Assembly: GCF_009192745.1 (NCBI RefSeq)
Contig: NZ_VTFV01000003.1
Location: forward strand, 310,001-374,000
Source: Arthrobacter citreus
GTDB taxonomy: Bacteria; Actinomycetota; Actinomycetes; Actinomycetales; Micrococcaceae
Length of the DNA stretch: 64,000 bases
Reading direction: 5' to 3'
The translations under genes and the position numbers were made by a program. This document shows positions 60,122 to 64,000 of this stretch, one piece after another. Numbering within the stretch: position 1 is the first letter of the stretch; the number at the start of each line of letters is the position of its first letter. Below the pieces are notes generated by a model, which made no database searches, was not told where the DNA came from, and saw only the letters and a list, made by a program, of their open reading frames with translations.

Positions 60122-61129
60122 ATGGAAACCACCGTCCTGTTAGTCATCCTGGCTGTCCTGGTCATTTTTGTCCTGGTCATCCTGGTCAAATCCATCCGGA
60201 TCATTCCGCAGGCCAGGGCCGGCGTCGTTGAACGCCTGGGCAAGTACCTGCGCACACTGAATCCCGGCCTGAACATCCTCATCCCATTCGTGGACCGGCT
60301 GCTTCCGCTGCTGGACCTTCGCGAGCAGGTTGTTTCCTTCCCTCCGCAGCAGGTGATCACCGAGGACAGCCTCGTGGTCTCCATTGACACCGTGGTCTAC
60401 TTCCAGGTCACCGATGCACGTGCCGCTACGTATGAGATCGCCAACTACATCCACGCTGTGGAACAGCTGACTACCACCACGCTCCGCAACGTCGTCGGCG
60501 GGCTGAACCTCGAAGAAGCGCTGACCTCCCGCGACCGGATCAACGGCCAGCTCCGCGGAGTGCTCGACGAAGCCACCGGCCGCTGGGGCATTCGTGTTTC
60601 GCGAGTTGAGCTCAAGGCGATCGAACCGCCCCTGTCCATCCAGGATTCGATGGAAAAGCAGATGCGTGCCGAGCGTGAGCGCCGGGCGACCATCCTCACC
60701 GCCGAGGGTACGAAGCAGTCACAGATCCTGACCGCCGAAGGGCGTCGGCAGGCCGCTATCCTCGCCGCTGAGGGTGATGCCAAGGCGGCGATCCTCCGCG
60801 CCGACGGTGAAGCACAGGCCATCCAGAAGGTCTTCGACGCAATCCACAAGGGCAACCCGGACCAGAAGCTCCTGGCCTACCAGTACCTGCAGACCCTGCC
60901 CAAGCTCGCAGAAGGCGACTCCAATAAGCTGTGGATCATCCCGAGTGAACTTGGTGAAGCTCTCCGGGGCGTCGGATCGGCGCTTGGCGACTTCCTGCCG
61001 GACGTCCGGCAGGCTGCGGCAGCCGGGAACGGCACGGCCTCCGGTACGGGCACTGGAACTGCTGCTCCGGACTCCCCCGCCGAATCTCCTGCCAGCCTCC
61101 GGGTAGGTACCGGAGACACCGCTTCCTAG
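60122..61129 (+). CDS. SPFH/Band 7 family protein
   Basis: The 335-residue protein has an N-terminal membrane helix (LLVILAVLVIFVLVILVKSI), an SPFH/prohibitin domain (IIPQARAGVVERLGKYLRTL; VVYFQVTDARAATYEIANYI; VVGGLNLEEALTSRDRING), a long helical coiled coil (ERRATILTAEGTKQSQILTA), and a Gly/Thr/Ala-rich tail. AAGGGGG lies 5 bases before ATG 60122. Together with the preceding NfeD gene it is a conserved unit. Confidence 0.92.
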   Translation: METTVLLVILAVLVIFVLVILVKSIRIIPQARAGVVERLGKYLRTLNPGLNILIPFVDRLLPLLDLREQVVSFPPQQVITEDSLVVSIDTVVYFQVTDARAATYEIANYIHAVEQLTTTTLRNVVGGLNLEEALTSRDRINGQLRGVLDEATGRWGIRVSRVELKAIEPPLSIQDSMEKQMRAERERRATILTAEGTKQSQILTAEGRRQAAILAAEGDAKAAILRADGEAQAIQKVFDAIHKGNPDQKLLAYQYLQTLPKLAEGDSNKLWIIPSELGEALRGVGSALGDFLPDVRQAAAAGNGTASGTGTGTAAPDSPAESPASLRVGTGDTAS

Positions 61130-61195
61130 GCTGTCTGTCGCCGCAGTGCCCGGGTCCGGCTATAATTGACTGTTTGCCGGGTCCTGGTGTTTGAC

Positions 61196-61222
61196 GGGAA
61201 CAGGATCCGCCGCTGCGGCGTT
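61196..61222 (+). promoter_or_regulatory. SigR-type promoter of rbpA
   Basis: GGGAAC (61196-61201), 18 bases, GTT (61220-61222) fits the SigR consensus GGGAAT-N18-GTT. rbpA is a known SigR target in Streptomyces coelicolor, giving context support. A separate sigma-A-like TATAAT lies upstream at 61161-61166. A hairpin GCTGCCC/GGGCAGC (about 61267-61284) sits in the leader. Confidence 0.65.
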
Positions 61223-61336
61223 GAACCGGAAGAGAAATCCGGTGTGCCGCCGGCATGAGCTTTAGCGGCTGCCCTAACGGGCAGCGGGCATTACTGATAG
61301 GCCGCTGGGCCTTTCGAAACTGATGAGGGAGAAAAA

Positions 61337-61684
61337 ATGAGCGATCGTAGCCTGCGGGGTATGCGACTGGGTGCGCAGAGCATGGAGACGGAATCCGGCG
61401 TCGAGCCGGCTCCCCGCCAGCGTGTCGAGTACCGCTGCGAGGACGGCGAACGCGTGTTCGTAACTTTCGCCGCCGAGGCAGAGGTTCCCCCGGTCTGGGT
61501 ATCCAAGACCGGCAAGGAAGCCCTGCTGGTTGACGGCGAGAAGCCGGACACCAGCAACGAGAAGCCGGTGCGTACGCACTGGGACATGCTGCTTGAACGC
61601 CGCAGCATCGAAGAGCTCGAAGTGATTCTCCAGGATCGGCTGGACAAGCTCCGCGAACGCCGCGGAGAACGCGCCGCTTCCTAG
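61337..61684 (+). CDS. rbpA: RNA polymerase-binding protein RbpA
   Basis: The 115-residue actinobacterial protein binds the primary sigma factor and RNA polymerase and stimulates open-complex formation. It begins MSDRSLRGMRLGAQSMETES, has a core domain (VEYRCEDGERVFVTFAAEAE) and the C-terminal sigma-interacting part (PVRTHWDMLLERRSIEELEV). GAGGGAG precedes ATG 61337. Followed by a perfect 23-bp terminator. Confidence 0.96.
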   Translation: MSDRSLRGMRLGAQSMETESGVEPAPRQRVEYRCEDGERVFVTFAAEAEVPPVWVSKTGKEALLVDGEKPDTSNEKPVRTHWDMLLERRSIEELEVILQDRLDKLRERRGERAAS

Positions 61685-61703
61685 GCACGTGCCGCAAGGC
61701 ATC

Positions 61704-61753
61704 ACCAAACGGCGAAGGCCGGCAGCTATGGCTGCCGGCCTTCGCCGTTTGGT
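61704..61753. terminator. Bidirectional intrinsic terminator between rbpA and the mannosyltransferase gene
   Basis: A perfect 23-bp stem (61704-61726 with 61731-61753), loop TATG, with arms starting ACCAAACGGCGAAGG, lies between convergent genes. Confidence 0.93.
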
Positions 61754-61786
61754 CTGTGCGGTCTGATTCAGGCCGCTTAGCCGTAC

Positions 61787-62515
61787 TTAGCTTCGCTTGG
61801 TCAGTTTTTCCCAGCGCGCCGCCATGCCCCACTTGGTGACGTTGGCGATGGCTTCGAAGACAATGTTGCCGCTCATCTTGGAAGCGCCAAACTCGCGCTC
61901 AACGAAGGTGATGGGAACCTCGGTTATTTTCAGGCCAAGCCGGGCGACCCGGAAGGTCATGTCAACCTGGAAGCCGTAGCCTACGGATTCAACGGCCGAG
62001 AGATCCAGCTTCTCCAGCGTGCTTCGCTTAAAGGCACGGTATCCGGCCGTGATGTCCCGTACCGGGATTCCGAGCATCAGCCGGGAGTAGGTGCTGCCGG
62101 CACGGGAGAGCAGTTTGCGCCGCAGCGGCCAGTTCACGACCGACCCGCCGGGAACCCATCGGGAACCGATAACAAGGTCAGCACCTGCAGCCGAGGCCTC
62201 CAGCAGCAGCGGCAGCTGCTCGGGCTTGTGTGAACCGTCGGCGTCCATCTCCACCAGGACGTCATACCCCTGCTCCAGGCCCCACCTGAATCCTGCAATA
62301 TAGGCCGCCCCCAGGCCTTCCTTGCCCTTGCGGTGCAGGACATGCACGGCGGGATCCAGTGCTGCCTGTTCGTCGGCATAGGCGCCGGTGCCGTCCGGGC
62401 TGTTGTCGTCTGCAATCAGCACATCCGAGTCCGGTACAGCCGCGCGGAGCCGCTGCAGCGTTTTTGGCAGCGACTCGATCTCGTTGTAGGTGGGGATGAT
62501 GGTGAGGACGCGCAC
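61787..62515 (-). CDS. Polyprenol monophosphomannose synthase
   Basis: The 242-residue family 2 glycosyltransferase resembles dolichol-phosphate mannose synthase (Ppm1/DPM1 type). It opens with [20 protein letters not shown]. The metal-binding aspartates are in LVEMDADGS and [12 protein letters not shown]. The product, polyprenyl-phosphate mannose, donates mannose to lipoglycans and protein glycosylation. No membrane-spanning domain or lipoprotein N-acyltransferase is fused, unlike in mycobacteria. GTG start. Confidence 0.92.
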   Translation of the reverse strand: MRVLTIIPTYNEIESLPKTLQRLRAAVPDSDVLIADDNSPDGTGAYADEQAALDPAVHVLHRKGKEGLGAAYIAGFRWGLEQGYDVLVEMDADGSHKPEQLPLLLEASAAGADLVIGSRWVPGGSVVNWPLRRKLLSRAGSTYSRLMLGIPVRDITAGYRAFKRSTLEKLDLSAVESVGYGFQVDMTFRVARLGLKITEVPITFVEREFGASKMSGNIVFEAIANVTKWGMAARWEKLTKRS

Positions 62516-62982
62516 TCAAAGGCCTTTCAACGAACACGAGCCGCGCTGATCGCGGCTCGGAAGGGGTCTGCGGACGGAGGCAGAAGTACCAGTATATGGG
62601 ACGGTATCCGCCGCCGGCCGGGAGGGGGCGCATGTCCGGTTCGCGGCGCGGGCACACAAAGGGACAGGCACCGCCGTCTTCGGGCCAGTTCCGGAGGCTC
62701 CGGACCTGTTTTCTACTGACGGTTGAACCTGTCCCTCAGTGCGCAACTGTGTTGCTGCAGATGGCCCTGCACCGCATCCGGGTGGAAGGACCATCGCCCC
62801 CCACACATACGTGCCCGGGCCGGGGCAGCTGGTTTCCGGCCTAAGCCGGTCCGTGCCGCGGTCTGTCTAGACTACGTCCTGAACGGGAAGTGTCAACATG
62901 TTTCCTGACTAGGACCTAGTGTGTATCGGTGCAGGTCAGGAGCCTTTTTGTGCAGGATCAGCGGTACCGGTTTTTCGGGTGC
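62516..62982. other. 467-bp intergenic region
   Basis: No convincing gene. A 13-base palindrome ACTAGGACCTAGT lies at 62908-62920. The region should hold the promoter of the mannosyltransferase gene, whose ribosome site (GAAAGG) is at about 62521-62526, and the end of the amidohydrolase transcript. Confidence 0.5.
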
Positions 62983-64000
62983 CTAGCTAAAATCCGCTGC
63001 CCGGTACAGTTCGGTTCCCAGATGAACGGTCTGCAGGCAGCGCGGAAGCTGCTCCGTGTCCAGTGCGGGCAGCAACGGAGTACCGGCGCGGGGATCAGTG
63101 CTCCAGGAAGCCACTGACGCGTCCGGGGTCTGCACCATCAGCTCATCCGCTTCCCACACGGCGAAGGAGGCAGGCGTTCCCGGGGCGAGCTGTCCAAGCA
63201 TGGGGTTGCCTGTCCCGGCTGCACGCCATCCGGCGCGGGTGTGAGCGATGAAGGCCGCGCGTGCGGAAATCCGTTGCGCTGGATTGTTGTGCATCACCGC
63301 CGCACGGACTGCACGCCACGGATCCAGCGCCGTTACCGGGGCATCGGAGCCGAATACAACGGGGACACCCGCGGAGAACAGGGAAGCGAATCGGTTCATC
63401 GAGGCGCTGCGCTTCCCCAGCCGCTGGGAGTACATGCCGTCCCCGGCGCCCCAAAGCGCGTCGAAGGCCGGCTGCATGCTCGCCGTGACCCCGAACCGCA
63501 CCAGGTCTGCCACTGCTGCATCGTCACTGAGTTCAAGGTGTTCCAGGCGATGATGGGCGGCCCGCAGGGCGGGTTCCCCTAGGGATTCGGCCGCGAGGGC
63601 CAAGGCCTGTATGACCGTGTCCAGTCCTGCATCACCAATGACGTGGAAACCTGCCTGGAGGCCGGCGCGGGTTGCGAGTTCCAGATGCCGGGCAGCCTGC
63701 TCCGCACTGAGGTAGAGACTGCCGGCCGTCTCGGGGGCATCCGCGTAGGGGGCCCGCAGCGCGGCTGTCCGCGCACCGATGGATCCGTCAATATTCAGGT
63801 CTCCGGCAAGCCCCAGCAGGCGGCCGTCGAAGGAGGACACAATTTCGGCGAGCTCCGACTCGCTCTGCGCCAGCTGGCCCCAGTACGGCAGAACCTGCGG
63901 TGCCGGAGCATCGCCCAGGCTGCCTTCAAGTCCCAGAAGCTGACGGAGGTCCTCGGCGGGGGCAATATGCGGGGCTGCCATCTCGGCTACGGCAACGATT
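62983..64000 (-). CDS. YtcJ-like amidohydrolase (5' end outside window)
   Basis: The frame is open from the window edge to the stop at 62983 (339 codons seen). Blocks typical of the Amidohydro_3/YtcJ group are GLQAGFHVIGDAGLDTVIQA (metal histidine), RLEHLELSDDAAVADLVRFG, and PVVFGSDAPVTALDPWRAVR (late aspartate). The N-terminal metal-binding HxH part is missing because it lies beyond base 64000; the ATG at 63981 is internal. Substrate unknown. Confidence 0.85.
   Translation of the reverse strand, partial: IVAVAEMAAPHIAPAEDLRQLLGLEGSLGDAPAPQVLPYWGQLAQSESELAEIVSSFDGRLLGLAGDLNIDGSIGARTAALRAPYADAPETAGSLYLSAEQAARHLELATRAGLQAGFHVIGDAGLDTVIQALALAAESLGEPALRAAHHRLEHLELSDDAAVADLVRFGVTASMQPAFDALWGAGDGMYSQRLGKRSASMNRFASLFSAGVPVVFGSDAPVTALDPWRAVRAAVMHNNPAQRISARAAFIAHTRAGWRAAGTGNPMLGQLAPGTPASFAVWEADELMVQTPDASVASWSTDPRAGTPLLPALDTEQLPRCLQTVHLGTELYRAADFS

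Overview
The window is 64 kb of GC-rich chromosomal DNA from an actinobacterium. RbpA, DUF4193, the QcrABC/CtaCDEF respiratory chain, DUF3097, DUF3043, DUF3054 and a HrcA-DnaJ2 pair under a CIRCE element support the phylum. The gene order and protein sequences point to Micrococcaceae (an Arthrobacter relative); this placement is inference from remembered family features, not from a database search. Nearly everything is core genome. I see no insertion sequence, integrase, CRISPR array, rRNA or tRNA.

Layout. 1-1 kb: a cut ECF sigma factor (minus). 1.2-9 kb: leucine leader/attenuator, leuS, a DegV protein, comEA and comEC. 8.9-10.2 kb: an unusual regulator made of two complete TetR proteins in one chain. 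10.4-16.4 kb: holA, rpsT, an orphan PemK/MazF-like protein, lepA, hemW, DUF4870. 16.6-20.6 kb: DUF3097, CIRCE, hrcA, dnaJ, rsmE. 20.7-25.8 kb: a GerMN lipoprotein, then the overlapping block phoH-ybeY-CNNM/CorC-era. 25.9-35.5 kb: LCP protein, leuA with its own leader, recO, uppS, a hydrolase, pyrD, DUF3043, an M20 dipeptidase. 35.6-45.1 kb: erpA, then the respiratory genes ctaCDF (plus) and ctaE-qcrCAB (minus), separated by a GntR regulator and a WGR-like protein. 45.3-49.8 kb: trpD, a stand-alone RAM protein, and an ABC transporter operon that carries its own TetR gene with a palindromic operator at the operon head. 49.8-54.4 kb: membrane protein, UBP zinc finger, a 48-residue membrane peptide, hydrolase, SDR, DUF1349. 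55.2-64 kb: DUF4193, def, S9 peptidase, RlmA-like methyltransferase, NfeD, SPFH, rbpA, polyprenol-phosphate mannosyltransferase, and a cut YtcJ-like amidohydrolase.

The main discovery is in the 743-bp gap at 54427-55169. A 28-bp sequence at 54567-54594 has the 11+6+11 architecture of a dif chromosome-dimer resolution site and matches E. coli dif at 20 of 28 positions when reversed. An independent signal agrees. The hexamer GGGGGA occurs about 42 times on the plus strand left of this site against about 2 occurrences of its complement, and that bias vanishes immediately to the right (2 against 3). It is independent of gene direction. The window therefore very probably spans the replication terminus, with the left 54.5 kb replicated towards dif. 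Two further XerD-arm-like copies follow dif within 300 bp.

Regulatory themes are also rich. leuS and leuA each have a short upstream reading frame with a run of leucine codons next to a terminator-like hairpin (ribosome-mediated attenuation). hrcA has a CIRCE operator. rbpA has a GGGAAC-N18-GTT element matching a SigR thiol-stress promoter.
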